Shown here piece after piece: positions 53,913-63,077 of a stretch of DNA of 64,000 nucleotides. The notes beneath the pieces were generated by a model, which ran no database searches, had not been told where the DNA came from, and worked only from the letters and a program-made list of their open reading frames with translations. Numbering within the stretch: position 1 is the stretch's first letter; each line of letters begins with the position of its first letter. The translations under genes were made by a program, and so were the position numbers. Origin of the DNA: Phenylobacterium sp. (GTDB taxonomy: Bacteria > Pseudomonadota > Alphaproteobacteria > Caulobacterales > Caulobacteraceae); NCBI RefSeq assembly GCF_030651755.1, contig NZ_JAUSBZ010000048.1, positions 1 to 64,000 of the forward strand. The letters run 5' to 3'.

Positions 53913-55043
53913 GTGAAAAAGTACGACTTCGTCATCATTGGCGGCGGCTTCTACGGCTGCAATCTCGCCCTGTTTCTGAGGTCGATATCGTCAAACATAC
54001 TGCTCATTGAAGCGGGCGAAGACTTGATGACCCGGGCGTCCCGGGTGAACCAGGCCCGTATCCACACGGGGTTCCACTATCCCCGCAGCGCCGTCACGGC
54101 GGTGAAGTCGATGGTGCTGCACGAAAAGTTCGCCGCCGACTATCCCGAGGCGGTGGTCAGCAATTTTCAGATGCTCTACGGGATCGCCCGGCGCCGATCG
54201 AGGGTGAACGCGAACCGTTTCTTCCGCACATTCAAGAGCATGGGCTCCCCGATCGAGGTGGCCAACACCTCGCAATCGGCTCTGTTCGACGATGCGATGA
54301 TCGAGGCCGTCTTCAACTGCACGGAATACGCCTTTGATTACCGCATTCTTCACCGCCTGCTCGCAGATCGCCTGGACGCCATCGGCCTTGAGGTGCGCCT
54401 CAACACAGAGGTGACAGAACTGGAGGACCTGGCCGATGCGGTCGTCGTCAGGCTGGCCAGTGGTGAGGAGATCGAGGCGGGCCATGTCTTCAACGTGACC
54501 TATTCGCAGATCAATCACGTGCTGCGGGCCGGGAAGCTGCCTGAAGCCCTATTGAAACACGAACTGGTGGAGATCGCGCTGATCGAGCCGCCGGCCCAGC
54601 TCGAGGGGTACGCCGTGACGATCATGGACGGCCCGTTCATGTCGACCATGCCCTATCCGGCCGAGGCCCTCTATTCGCTCACCCATGTCCGCTATACGCC
54701 GCAGATGAGTTGGACGGACGCCAGCACATCGCGCTCCCCCTATGAGGTCCTGGCGAGCGCCGCCCCTGAGACCCGCCACCGCCACATGATCCTGGATTCT
54801 CAGCGCTATGTGCCATGCCTGGCCGACGCGGCCTGGGTCAGGTCCATCTATGACGTGAAGACCGTGCTTCTGAAGAACGAAGCTGACGACGGACGGCCCA
54901 TCCTCTATCAGCGGCAGCCTCGGGACTCGCGGGTGATCTCGATCATGGGCGGCAAGATCGACAACATATATGACTTGTTCGAACTCATTCGCACGACCCA
55001 TCCCGAATGGTCCCTGGCCGATGACCGTCACCTCTTTTCCTAA
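53913..55043 (+). CDS. FAD-dependent oxidoreductase (DAO family)
   Basis: The 376-residue flavoprotein starts KKYDFVIIGGGFYGCNLALF, the ADP-binding loop of the glycine/D-amino-acid oxidase family, with the E of LLIEAG following at residue 32. NQARIHTGFHYPRS near residue 47 resembles the substrate loop of DAO proteins. Such enzymes oxidise C-N or C-OH bonds; here it probably modifies a sugar or lipid-linked intermediate. GTG 53913 is the only plausible start. It lies 18 bases after the GtrB-like stop. Confidence 0.8.
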   Translation: MKKYDFVIIGGGFYGCNLALFLRSISSNILLIEAGEDLMTRASRVNQARIHTGFHYPRSAVTAVKSMVLHEKFAADYPEAVVSNFQMLYGIARRRSRVNANRFFRTFKSMGSPIEVANTSQSALFDDAMIEAVFNCTEYAFDYRILHRLLADRLDAIGLEVRLNTEVTELEDLADAVVVRLASGEEIEAGHVFNVTYSQINHVLRAGKLPEALLKHELVEIALIEPPAQLEGYAVTIMDGPFMSTMPYPAEALYSLTHVRYTPQMSWTDASTSRSPYEVLASAAPETRHRHMILDSQRYVPCLADAAWVRSIYDVKTVLLKNEADDGRPILYQRQPRDSRVISIMGGKIDNIYDLFELIRTTHPEWSLADDRHLFS

Positions 55044-55070
55044 AACTTCAGCCGCTCCGACGGGTCAGTC

Positions 55071-55466
55071 TTGGCGCGATTGACCTCCCAATTGCTTCGG
55101 TTTGGCGCCGTGGCCGTCGCTGGACTTGTCGTCGATCTCGCCGTCGCCATGGCCCTTTCCACCGGCGCCGGCTGGCCGTTGACGCTCGCCGCGGCCTGTG
55201 GCTTCGCCGCCGGAGCGGCTCTGAACTACGTCCTCAACCTCAGATGGACCTTCAGGGTTCAGGGGGCGGCAGGCGCGCCGCGGCGGATCGCCGCCTACGC
55301 CCTCACCCTGGGCGCCACGCTTCTGACCCGACTGCTGGTGGTCAAGGCGCTGGAGCCCATGGCGGGGGAGGGTCTGGTCGGGCCGCTCTTCGTCCTGCTG
55401 GCGGCGACCGGGGTCTCCTTCTTCGTCAATTTCTTCCTGAGCAGGCGGTTCGTCTTCAATCCGTGA
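55071..55466 (+). CDS. GtrA family membrane protein
   Basis: The 131-residue protein has four predicted helices, beginning LLRFGAVAVAGLVVDLAVAM and carrying the LNYVLNLRWTF segment between helices 2 and 3 and NFFLSRRFVFNP at the C-terminus, both typical of GtrA. GtrA proteins flip lipid-linked sugars for the GtrB-type partner. Start is TTG 55071; no better codon fits. Its stop lies in a GTGA overlap with the next gene. Confidence 0.87.
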   Translation: MARLTSQLLRFGAVAVAGLVVDLAVAMALSTGAGWPLTLAAACGFAAGAALNYVLNLRWTFRVQGAAGAPRRIAAYALTLGATLLTRLLVVKALEPMAGEGLVGPLFVLLAATGVSFFVNFFLSRRFVFNP

Positions 55467-56302
55467 AAGGGCGTCCCGAGTTGAGCCTTCCCATGACAAG
55501 CTCTGATCCGTACCGCGCGACCTGGCGCCTCCCCGAGCATGAGGTCCTGTGTCTTGGCCCACGCCGCTACGCCCATGCCCTGGTCATTCCCGTGATCAAT
55601 GAAGGGGGGCGGATTCAGCGCCAGCTGAAGGAGATCATGGCCGCAAATCTGCCGGTGGACGTCGTCATCGCCGACGGCGGCTCCACCGACGGCTCTGTGG
55701 ACCCGGAATTCCTGGCTGAGGTCGGGGTGCGATGCCGGCTCACGAAGACCGGACCTGGCCGCCTCAGCGCGCAACTGCGGATGGCCTATGCCTGGTGCTT
55801 GGATGAGGGCTATCTGGGCGTCGTCACCATGGACGGCAACGGCAAGGACAATGTCGAGGCCGTCAGCCAGTTCGTCGCGCGACTGGAGGCGGGCTACGGC
55901 TATGTCCAGGGCTCCCGCTACCAGCCCGGCGGCGTGGCGGAGAACACCCCCCTGGACCGAACCTTGGGCAACCGATGCGTTCACGCCCCGATCCTCAGCC
56001 TGGCGGCGGGACGCTGGTTCACCGACACGACCAATGGGTTCCGCGGCTATTCCAGGGACTATCTGGCCGATCCGCGCCTCGCGGCGTTCCGGGATGTCTT
56101 CTCGAACTATGAGCTTCTCTTCTATCTGACGGTTCGCGCGCACCGGCTCGGCTATCGCGTCTGCGAGCTGCCCGTCCGCCGCTCCTATCCGGTGGGCGAG
56201 GCGACGCCGACCAAGATTGGCGGCCTGTCGGGCAAGCTCGCCCTCCTGTCGCAAACCCTTGGCGCGGCCATGGGCCGATACAATCCGCCAAGGACCCAAT
56301 AA
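55463..56302 (+). CDS. GT2-family glycosyltransferase (DPM1/GtrB-like catalytic domain)
   Basis: The 279-residue product has HALVIPVINEGGRIQRQL, VVIADGGSTDGSVD and TMDGNGKDN (the DxD-like site) followed by YVQGSRYQPGG and FTDTTNGFRGYSRDYL, in the order of a GT2 dolichyl-phosphate-mannose synthase-like enzyme, but without membrane helices. It may supply the activity that the GtrB-like protein at 52899 lacks. The start is uncertain: GTG 55463 couples to gtrA by GTGA, while ATG 55493 is ten codons further in. Confidence 0.85.
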   Translation: MKGRPELSLPMTSSDPYRATWRLPEHEVLCLGPRRYAHALVIPVINEGGRIQRQLKEIMAANLPVDVVIADGGSTDGSVDPEFLAEVGVRCRLTKTGPGRLSAQLRMAYAWCLDEGYLGVVTMDGNGKDNVEAVSQFVARLEAGYGYVQGSRYQPGGVAENTPLDRTLGNRCVHAPILSLAAGRWFTDTTNGFRGYSRDYLADPRLAAFRDVFSNYELLFYLTVRAHRLGYRVCELPVRRSYPVGEATPTKIGGLSGKLALLSQTLGAAMGRYNPPRTQ

Positions 56303-56388
56303 GGAACGGCGATAAATCGCTGGGTCGGCGCCATGCTTGCGCCGCAAAATTGCACCTGATACCAGCGGCGCTCGCTTTGGGAGACCCT

Positions 56389-57222
56389 ATGGAATCCGGC
56401 CAACACATGCTGAGGACCGGACGGCGCGGCACGTCGTTTGAGTTTCGCATGGCGCTCAACGACCTTGCCGCCTCGTTCCACCGCAGGGGACTGGCCTGGT
56501 CGCTGGCCTGGCATGACGTGGTGTCGCGCTATCGCGGCTCCATCCTCGGCCCCTTCTGGATCACCATCTCCATGGGCCTGATGGTGCTGGGCATCGGGCT
56601 GCTCTACGGCAAGCTGTTCGGCATATCGGTCGCTGAATTCATGCCCCATGTGGCCATGGGCATCGTCTTCTTTGGCCTCATGTCCGGGACGATCAACGAG
56701 GGTTGCGAGACCTTTGTCCATGCGGCCAGCATGCTCAGCCAGACCGCCCTGCCGATGTTCACCTTCGTCTGGCGCACAGTCCTGAGAAACCTGATCAATC
56801 TGGCTCATCACGCGGTGATCATTGTCGGCGTGATCGTCGTATTTGGTCTGTGGCGTGAGATGAGCCTGCTTCCAGCGATCGGCGGCCTGTTGCTGACGGT
56901 GGTCAACCTGGCCTGGATCAGCATGCTGGTGGCCATCGCCTCGGCCAGGTTCCGCGACATCCCGCAGTTCGTCATGTCGGTGATGCAGTTCGCCATCTTC
57001 ATGACGCCGGTGTTCTGGATCGCCGACGCCTTTCCCGACCGTCATGCATTTCTGACCCTGAACCCATTTTACCATATGCTGACCACCATCCGCGCGCCGC
57101 TGCTGGGGCAGGAGGCGGACGGTCTGTCCTATGTTATCCTGGCCATCATGGCCGTGCTGGGCTGGGCCCTCACCTTCTCGGTCTTCGCCATCACCCGCCG
57201 CCGGATCGTCCACTTCCTATGA
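56389..57222 (+). CDS. Polysaccharide ABC export permease (Wzm/KpsM type)
   Basis: The 277-residue protein has six predicted helices after a cytoplasmic N-terminus with SLAWHDVVSRYRGSILGPFW, the ABC-2 family signature. It would form the channel for a lipid-linked polysaccharide crossing the inner membrane. ATG 56389 has GGGAG five bases upstream; an upstream TTG at 56350 adds 13 residues without a ribosome site. The stop overlaps the ATPase gene by ATGA. It is the export step of the operon. Confidence 0.88.
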   Translation: MESGQHMLRTGRRGTSFEFRMALNDLAASFHRRGLAWSLAWHDVVSRYRGSILGPFWITISMGLMVLGIGLLYGKLFGISVAEFMPHVAMGIVFFGLMSGTINEGCETFVHAASMLSQTALPMFTFVWRTVLRNLINLAHHAVIIVGVIVVFGLWREMSLLPAIGGLLLTVVNLAWISMLVAIASARFRDIPQFVMSVMQFAIFMTPVFWIADAFPDRHAFLTLNPFYHMLTTIRAPLLGQEADGLSYVILAIMAVLGWALTFSVFAITRRRIVHFL

Positions 57223-57968
57223 CCGATGTCTCCATCCAGGTGACGGACCTGACCCTGCGCTTCCCCGTCTATGGGGTCGACGCCAAGTCGTTGAAGAAGA
57301 ATCTGGCTCGAGTGACGGTGGGCGGGCGCCTGGGCGCTTCACAGACCGGCGCCACCGAAGTCACAGCCCTCTCGCATCTGAATCTCAATCTGCGGGCCGG
57401 CGACCGCCTGGGACTGATCGGACACAACGGATCTGGCAAGACCACCCTGCTCCGGACCCTGTCGGGCGCCTATGAGCCGGACGAAGGCCAGATTGAGGTC
57501 CGCGGCCGCATCGCAGCCCTGCTCGACCTTTCCCTGGGACTCGATCCCTCCGCTACGGGGGTGGACAATATCCGCCTGCGGGGCCGCATCGCGGGCATGT
57601 CCTCCCGGGAGATCGAGGAGAAGATGGACGAGATCGCTGAGTTCAGCGGTCTGGGGCCCTTCCTCGCCATGCCCATGAAGACCTATTCCGCCGGCATGCA
57701 GGCCAGGCTCGCCTTCGCCGTGGCCACCGCGGTGGAGGCCGACGTGTTGCTCATGGATGAGTGGATTTCGGTGGGCGACGCCGACTTCCAGAAGCTGGCC
57801 CACCGGCGCCTGCTCAACCTGGTGGAGCGCGCCGGCATCCTGGTCCTTTCATCCCACGATGCTGGACTGCTGCGCCTCTATTGTAACAAGGTCATGCGCC
57901 TGGATGGCGGCGTCGCCTCCGAGGTGAAGGATATCCGCCGCCTCGACGAGCTCCTCGCCGCGGCCTGA
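57219..57968 (+). CDS. Polysaccharide ABC export ATPase (Wzt/KpsT type)
   Basis: The 249-residue ATPase shows Walker A GHNGSGKTTLLRTL, the signature YSAGMQARLAFAVA, and Walker B VLLMDEWISVGD. It lacks the C-terminal carbohydrate-binding domain of O9a-type Wzt, so it belongs with the short KpsT-like ATPases that do not check chain ends. It is coupled to the permease gene by ATGA. The next gene, a very large glycosyltransferase, follows after 56 bases. Confidence 0.9.
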   Translation: MTDVSIQVTDLTLRFPVYGVDAKSLKKNLARVTVGGRLGASQTGATEVTALSHLNLNLRAGDRLGLIGHNGSGKTTLLRTLSGAYEPDEGQIEVRGRIAALLDLSLGLDPSATGVDNIRLRGRIAGMSSREIEEKMDEIAEFSGLGPFLAMPMKTYSAGMQARLAFAVATAVEADVLLMDEWISVGDADFQKLAHRRLLNLVERAGILVLSSHDAGLLRLYCNKVMRLDGGVASEVKDIRRLDELLAAA

Positions 57969-58024
57969 GATTGTCGGGCCAGCCAGCCCCCTGTTAGACA
58001 GGCGCAGCCGACGGGAGCGGGCCT

Positions 58025-60313
58025 TTGGACGTCGTCTTCACCATCGTCTCGCGCAACTACGCCGCTCAGGCTGCGGTGCTGATGCGCAGCCTGGCCAGGG
58101 CCGAGCCGGACGCCACCCGGGTGGTGATCGCCGCCGATGGCCCGATCCCAGAACTGGACGCCTATGCCCGGGTGATCGAGGCCGTCGACACCGGCGCCCC
58201 GGTGGGCGCCATGAGCGTCTATTATGACGCCCTGGAGCTGAACACGGCCATCAAGCCCCATGCGTTCCGCCGGCTGCTGGCCGATCCTGGCGTATCGTCG
58301 GTCACCTATCTCGACCCCGACATCTACGTCTATGGCCCCCTGGACCTGGTCCGCGAGGCCCTGAACAAGGCGCCCCTGGTCGTCATCCCACATCTGACGC
58401 GCCCCCTGGCGGGGGAGGCCAACCCAAACGACCACACCATCCTGACGTCGGGCGCCTATAATCTCGGATTCCTGTCGGCTCGGCGGACCGGCGAGATCTT
58501 CACCCTGATGGACTGGTGGGCGGAAAAGTGCCGCTTCGACTGCCGGGTGGACTTCGCCAATGGCCTGTTCACCGACCAGAAGTGGATGGACCTGGCGCCG
58601 GGCCTGGTCAGCGACGTGGCCATCCTGCGCGATCCGGGTCTGGACATCGCCTATTGGAACCTGGAGGGGCGCACCCTCGCCCACGGACCGCAGGGTTGGC
58701 AGGTCAATGGACGGCCCCTGGGCTTCTTCCATTTCTCCGGCTTTGACCCCCGGCGACCGGAGGTCCTCAGCAAGCATCAGGACCGGATCGTCGTCGCGCC
58801 GGAATCTCCCCTCGCCCGCCTCCTGTCCGACTACGCCAAGGCGCTCCTCGACAATGGGCACGATCAGGCCAGCCGGATCCCCTACGCCTATGGCGCCTTT
58901 CCCTCCGGCCGGCCGGTCAGTGGTCCCATGCGCCGCTGCGCCCTGCGTGCGGCGCGGGCGGGTCGGCGCTTTGACGAGGGGCTGAGCCCGGCGACCGAGG
59001 CCTGGATGGACCAGGCAGAGCCCTTGGCGGCGCTGGATGGGCTGCCCGACGTCACGCGGGAAATGGACCAGGTCTGGCGCGAACACCCCGCGGCGGCCGC
59101 CCGGTTCGCCCGCGACGGGCTTGAGGGCCGGCTCGCCTTTCATGCCTGGTTCGCCGGTCCCGAAAGTCTGGCCCATCCCCAGTCACGGGCCGCGGCCCAG
59201 GGCCTGCTTGAGGGGTGGCGGGCGGGCGCGCGGCGCCCCGCCCCCTGGCCACAGGCCGACCCGCCCTGGACCGGCGCCGCCTCGGCGGTGAACGGATGGC
59301 TGTCGGCGGCCACGGAACTGCCATGGCCGCGAACGGTGGCGGGGATGCTGGCGGCCCGCGCAGACCTGCGCGATCGGTTTGGCCAGGGTCCGCGTGAGGA
59401 CCTGCTCGCCTGGTTGCTGGGCCCCGAAGCCGAGGCCGGCCGTTTCGATTCCAATCTGTTGGACCGTGCGACGCAGCTGGACCTGAGCCAGGACATCGCC
59501 CCCCTTCTGGGCGCCGCGCGCTTTGCGCAGGCCCACCGGGGCGAACTCTCGGCTCTGCGGCTACAGATTTCAGCTGGTTACGGGGTGGCGGTTCGCGCCC
59601 GGTGGCCCGAGGCGCTCCGTCAGGCCGTGAGGGGGGAAGGCGACCGGCTGGTGGGAAGCCTGACGGGTCCCTATCCCTTCCCCCGGGTTCTGCTGCGCAT
59701 CTGGGACAGCCGGCCTGACCTCCAGCGGCTGTTTGGCCTGCACACCCCCCTGGGACGGCTGGCCTATCTGCGCTGGCTGATCGGCGGAGGCTTCAGAGAG
59801 TATGACATCGAGCCCGAGGGTCTGCCCCAGACCCTGACCCGCAGCCTGGTGTTCCGCCTCGCCCGACTAAGCGTCCGGGGCGCGCACGCCCCTGGTCGGG
59901 GAACCAGTCTGAGCCGCGCGGCGGCGGTGGTTGTGGTTCACGCCCTGACGACGGCCATGGCCGACTGGCCCCGGGGCGTCCTGATCTGCGAGGCGAGTTC
60001 CGGCCGTCTGCGCCGCCCTGATGGCGCGCCCGTGGGGCAGACCGAGGTGGATATGGTGATCTTCGCCACGGGTCCCGGTTTCGTCGCCGCCGACGCCCAG
60101 GCCCTCATCGCCCAGGACGTCAGCTGGAGTCGGGCCGCTGGGGTCTGGAGCGCCGAGACCCTGACCGGTCTGGACGACGATCATCCGGCCTGGGGATTTG
60201 TCGACGAGGTGTGGAGCGACCAGGCCGCCTCTCGACCCCGGCCCCGGCCGGTGGAAATCCTGTCGTCGCACATGCCCCTGCTGACGCAGCTGGCCGGGTT
60301 GATGACGCCGTGA
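58025..60313 (+). CDS. Large glycosyltransferase with C-terminal unknown repeat region
   Basis: The 762-residue protein has a GT8-like domain in its first 250 residues with VTYLDPDIYVYGPLDLV (DxD) and FFHFSGFDPRRPE. The remaining 500 residues are helical and include three degenerate units of the form 'W..RPDL...FG....GRLA...W...G', at about residues 350, 441 and 559. These are also seen in other large alphaproteobacterial transferases. The start is TTG 58025. The GT domain is related to that of 44479-45528. It overlaps the next gene by GTGA. Confidence 0.75.
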   Translation: MDVVFTIVSRNYAAQAAVLMRSLARAEPDATRVVIAADGPIPELDAYARVIEAVDTGAPVGAMSVYYDALELNTAIKPHAFRRLLADPGVSSVTYLDPDIYVYGPLDLVREALNKAPLVVIPHLTRPLAGEANPNDHTILTSGAYNLGFLSARRTGEIFTLMDWWAEKCRFDCRVDFANGLFTDQKWMDLAPGLVSDVAILRDPGLDIAYWNLEGRTLAHGPQGWQVNGRPLGFFHFSGFDPRRPEVLSKHQDRIVVAPESPLARLLSDYAKALLDNGHDQASRIPYAYGAFPSGRPVSGPMRRCALRAARAGRRFDEGLSPATEAWMDQAEPLAALDGLPDVTREMDQVWREHPAAAARFARDGLEGRLAFHAWFAGPESLAHPQSRAAAQGLLEGWRAGARRPAPWPQADPPWTGAASAVNGWLSAATELPWPRTVAGMLAARADLRDRFGQGPREDLLAWLLGPEAEAGRFDSNLLDRATQLDLSQDIAPLLGAARFAQAHRGELSALRLQISAGYGVAVRARWPEALRQAVRGEGDRLVGSLTGPYPFPRVLLRIWDSRPDLQRLFGLHTPLGRLAYLRWLIGGGFREYDIEPEGLPQTLTRSLVFRLARLSVRGAHAPGRGTSLSRAAAVVVVHALTTAMADWPRGVLICEASSGRLRRPDGAPVGQTEVDMVIFATGPGFVAADAQALIAQDVSWSRAAGVWSAETLTGLDDDHPAWGFVDEVWSDQAASRPRPRPVEILSSHMPLLTQLAGLMTP

Positions 60314-61530
60314 CGCTGGTGGGGCGCCTGCGGGAGGTCTGGCGGGACCTGGCGCCGGAAGACCTGCGACGGCGCGCCCAACCCCTGCTCGCGCCCTTTC
60401 TTGAGGCCCATGTCCGTCGCCAGGCCCGCCGGCCCCATGGGGCGGACGGGGCCGCTGGCGGCCCTTTGCGGATCGTGGGTTATTTTTCCGGCTCCCATGG
60501 CATCGCCGCCTCGGCGCAGTTGGCGGCGCGGGCCTTCGCCGCGCTGGGTGTCCCTGTAGAGCAGGTCGATGTGGCCGGCGCGGCCCTGACCTGGTCGCCG
60601 TCGGGACCGCCCCCGACACCGGCCAGCGCCTGGATCTTCCACCTCAATCCGCCCGAACTGCTGGCCGCCCTGGGCCAGATGGGTCCTGCCCGTCTGGTGG
60701 GACCACGCTACGGCTACTGGGCCTGGGAGCTTCCCAGGGCGCCGGCGGCCTGGCTGAAGGACGGCGCCCTGGTCGACGAAATCTGGGCGCCGAGCCGCTA
60801 TGTCGGTCAGGCCCTGGCGGGTGCGCGGGCGCCGGTCCGGGTGGTCCCACACCCCCTCTTCCTGGAGGACTACGACTCGGTGCCCCCAGCCCCCCGGGGG
60901 GCTGACTTCCAGGCCGTGAGCCTGTTCGATTTCAACTCGTCGGCGGCCCGCAAGAACCCGGCCGGCGCCATCACCGCCTTCGCCAGGGCTTTTGGAGACG
61001 ACGGGTCTGCGAAGCTGGTGCTCAAGACCCAGAATGGCGGCCGGTTTCCCGCAGCGCTGAACGCCCTGCGGACCGGCGCGCCCGCCAATGTCGAGATTAT
61101 CGACGGGGTGTGGCCCTATGAGCAGGTCAAGGCGCTGATTGCGGGCTCCGACGTGCTGATCTCGCTGCACCGGGCCGAGGGCTTTGGCCTGACCCCTGCC
61201 GAGGCCCTGGCCCTGGGCACGCCGGTCCTGGCCACCGACTGGTCAGGGGTGAAGGACTTTCTGGACAGCGAGGTGGCCGTGATGATCCCGGCCGGACGCG
61301 CCCCGGTCGAGGACCCCCAAGGCATCTATGCCGGCCAGACCTGGGCCGAGCCGGACCTCGACCAGGCCGCGGCGGGACTTGTCGCCCTGCGCTCTGATCC
61401 GCAACGGCGCGCGGTCCTGGCCGCGGCCGGTCGACGGCGGGTGGCTGAGCGCCTGTCGCCCCAGGCCTGGTTCACCACCCTGCCCGACGCGGTGAAGGCC
61501 GCCGCGATGCGGGCCGCCCAGGGGCGCTGA
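60310..61530 (+). CDS. GT4-type glycosyltransferase
   Basis: The 406-residue protein begins with GTG in a GTGA overlap. It has a GT-B pattern: RIVGYFSGSHGIAASAQLAA opens the N-domain, a central FQAVSLFDFNSSAARKNPAG marks the second domain, and LHRAEGFGLTPAEALALGTP carries the donor-site EX7E region. It is the last gene of the operon and ends 7 bases before the convergent ALDH stop. The sugar transferred is unknown. Confidence 0.85.
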   Translation: MTLVGRLREVWRDLAPEDLRRRAQPLLAPFLEAHVRRQARRPHGADGAAGGPLRIVGYFSGSHGIAASAQLAARAFAALGVPVEQVDVAGAALTWSPSGPPPTPASAWIFHLNPPELLAALGQMGPARLVGPRYGYWAWELPRAPAAWLKDGALVDEIWAPSRYVGQALAGARAPVRVVPHPLFLEDYDSVPPAPRGADFQAVSLFDFNSSAARKNPAGAITAFARAFGDDGSAKLVLKTQNGGRFPAALNALRTGAPANVEIIDGVWPYEQVKALIAGSDVLISLHRAEGFGLTPAEALALGTPVLATDWSGVKDFLDSEVAVMIPAGRAPVEDPQGIYAGQTWAEPDLDQAAAGLVALRSDPQRRAVLAAAGRRRVAERLSPQAWFTTLPDAVKAAAMRAAQGR

Positions 61531-61537
61531 TCCCGGC

Positions 61538-63067
61538 TCAGAGATCGAACCGAACCCCCTGCGCCAGGGGCAGGGTCGCCCCGTAGTTCACCGTATTGGT
61601 CGTGCGGCGCATATAGGTCTTCCAGGAATCCGATCCTGCCTCGCGCCCGCCGCCGGTCTCCTTTTCACCGCCAAAGGCGCCGCCGATCTCGGCGCCCGAG
61701 GGGCCGATATTCACATTGGCGATGCCGCAGTCGGACCCCGCAGGGGAGATGAACCACTCCGCCTCGCGGAGATCGTTGGTGAAGATTGAGGATGACAGGC
61801 CCTGGGGGGCGGCGTTCTGAGCGGCGATGGCCTCGGCCAGGTCGCGGTAGCGGGTGACATAGAGAATTGGGGCGAAGGTCTCGCGGAGCATGATCGCGCC
61901 TTGCTCTGGCATCTCCACCAGGGCCGGCCGGACATAGACTCCAGGCCCTTCGAGGCGCTGGCCCCCGTGCGTGCGGCCGCCCTGAAGGCTGGCCTCCTCC
62001 AGGGCGCGCGCCATGGCCTCGCCGGCGGCGGCGTCGATGAGCGGCCCGATCAGCACGCCCTCCGCGCGGGGATCGCCGACCGTGACGGAGTCGTAGGCCG
62101 TCTTCAGCCTCGGGACAAAGGTCTCGTACAGGCTCTCATGAACGAACAGGCGGCGAAGGGTGGTGCATCTCTGGCCCGCCGTGCCCATGGCCGCAAAAGC
62201 CACACCCCGCAGGGTCAGGTCGGGGTCGGCCGTGGGCGTGACGATCGCGGCGTTATTGCCCCCAAGCTCCAGCAGGGCCCGGGCGAACCGCTTGGCCAGA
62301 CGCGGCGCGACGGCGCGGCCCATGGCTGTGGAGCCGGTGGCCGACACCAACGGAAGTCTGGGATCGTCGGCCAGAGCTTCGCCGACCGCCCGACCGCCGA
62401 TCAGGACCTGAGACAGGGCCGGCGGGGCGTCCCCGAAGCGTGCGGCGGCCCGGGCGAAGGCCGCCTGGACCGCGAGCGCCGTGAGCGGGGTCTTCTCCGA
62501 CGGCTTCCACACCACAGGGTCGCCGCAGACCAGGGCCAGCGCGGCGTTCCAGGACCAGACCGCCACGGGGAAGTTGAAAGCGGTGATCACCCCCACCACG
62601 CCCAGGGGATGCCAGGTCTCCATCATCCGATGATCGGGCCGTTCGGTGGCGATGGTCAGTCCAAAGAGCTGCCGGGACAGGCCGACGGCGTAGTCGCAGA
62701 TGTCGATCATCTCCTGAACCTCGCCCAGGCCCTCCGAGACGACCTTGCCGGCCTCAAGGGTGACCAGTCGGCCAAGGTCGGCCTTGGCGACCCGCAACTC
62801 CTCACCCAGCAGGCGCACCAGCTCCCCCCGCCGGGGGGCGGGAACCTGACGCCAGGCGAGAAAGGCCTCCTGGGCGCGGCCGACAGCGTCGTGAACCTCG
62901 GCGAGCGAGACGTCCCGCACCTGTGCGACCGTCTCCCCGGTGATGGGGGAGGCCACCATCCGATCGCCCGCGGTCCATAGCGCGCGGTCGACGCCAAGGC
63001 GCTCGAGGGTGGCGGCGACGTCAGCGGCGGCGTCCTGGGCCGGGGCGGGTTTCAAGGTCAAGGTCAT
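61538..63067 (-). CDS. amaB: Aldehyde dehydrogenase, ALDH7/L-aminoadipate-semialdehyde type
   Basis: The 509-residue NAD(P) enzyme has HPLGVVGVITAFNFPVAVWS (ALDH fold start), LELGGNNAAIV with the general-base glutamate, and AGQRCTTLRR with the catalytic cysteine. NVNIGPSGAEIGGAFGGEK near the C-terminus is typical of ALDH7, which oxidises aminoadipate semialdehyde (piperideine-6-carboxylate). ATG 63067 is chosen because it follows the upstream gene by 10 bases. The preceding saccharopine-dehydrogenase-like gene supports a role in lysine breakdown. Confidence 0.88.
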   Translation of the reverse strand: MTLTLKPAPAQDAAADVAATLERLGVDRALWTAGDRMVASPITGETVAQVRDVSLAEVHDAVGRAQEAFLAWRQVPAPRRGELVRLLGEELRVAKADLGRLVTLEAGKVVSEGLGEVQEMIDICDYAVGLSRQLFGLTIATERPDHRMMETWHPLGVVGVITAFNFPVAVWSWNAALALVCGDPVVWKPSEKTPLTALAVQAAFARAAARFGDAPPALSQVLIGGRAVGEALADDPRLPLVSATGSTAMGRAVAPRLAKRFARALLELGGNNAAIVTPTADPDLTLRGVAFAAMGTAGQRCTTLRRLFVHESLYETFVPRLKTAYDSVTVGDPRAEGVLIGPLIDAAAGEAMARALEEASLQGGRTHGGQRLEGPGVYVRPALVEMPEQGAIMLRETFAPILYVTRYRDLAEAIAAQNAAPQGLSSSIFTNDLREAEWFISPAGSDCGIANVNIGPSGAEIGGAFGGEKETGGGREAGSDSWKTYMRRTTNTVNYGATLPLAQGVRFDL

Positions 63068-63077
63068 GGGCGCTCCT

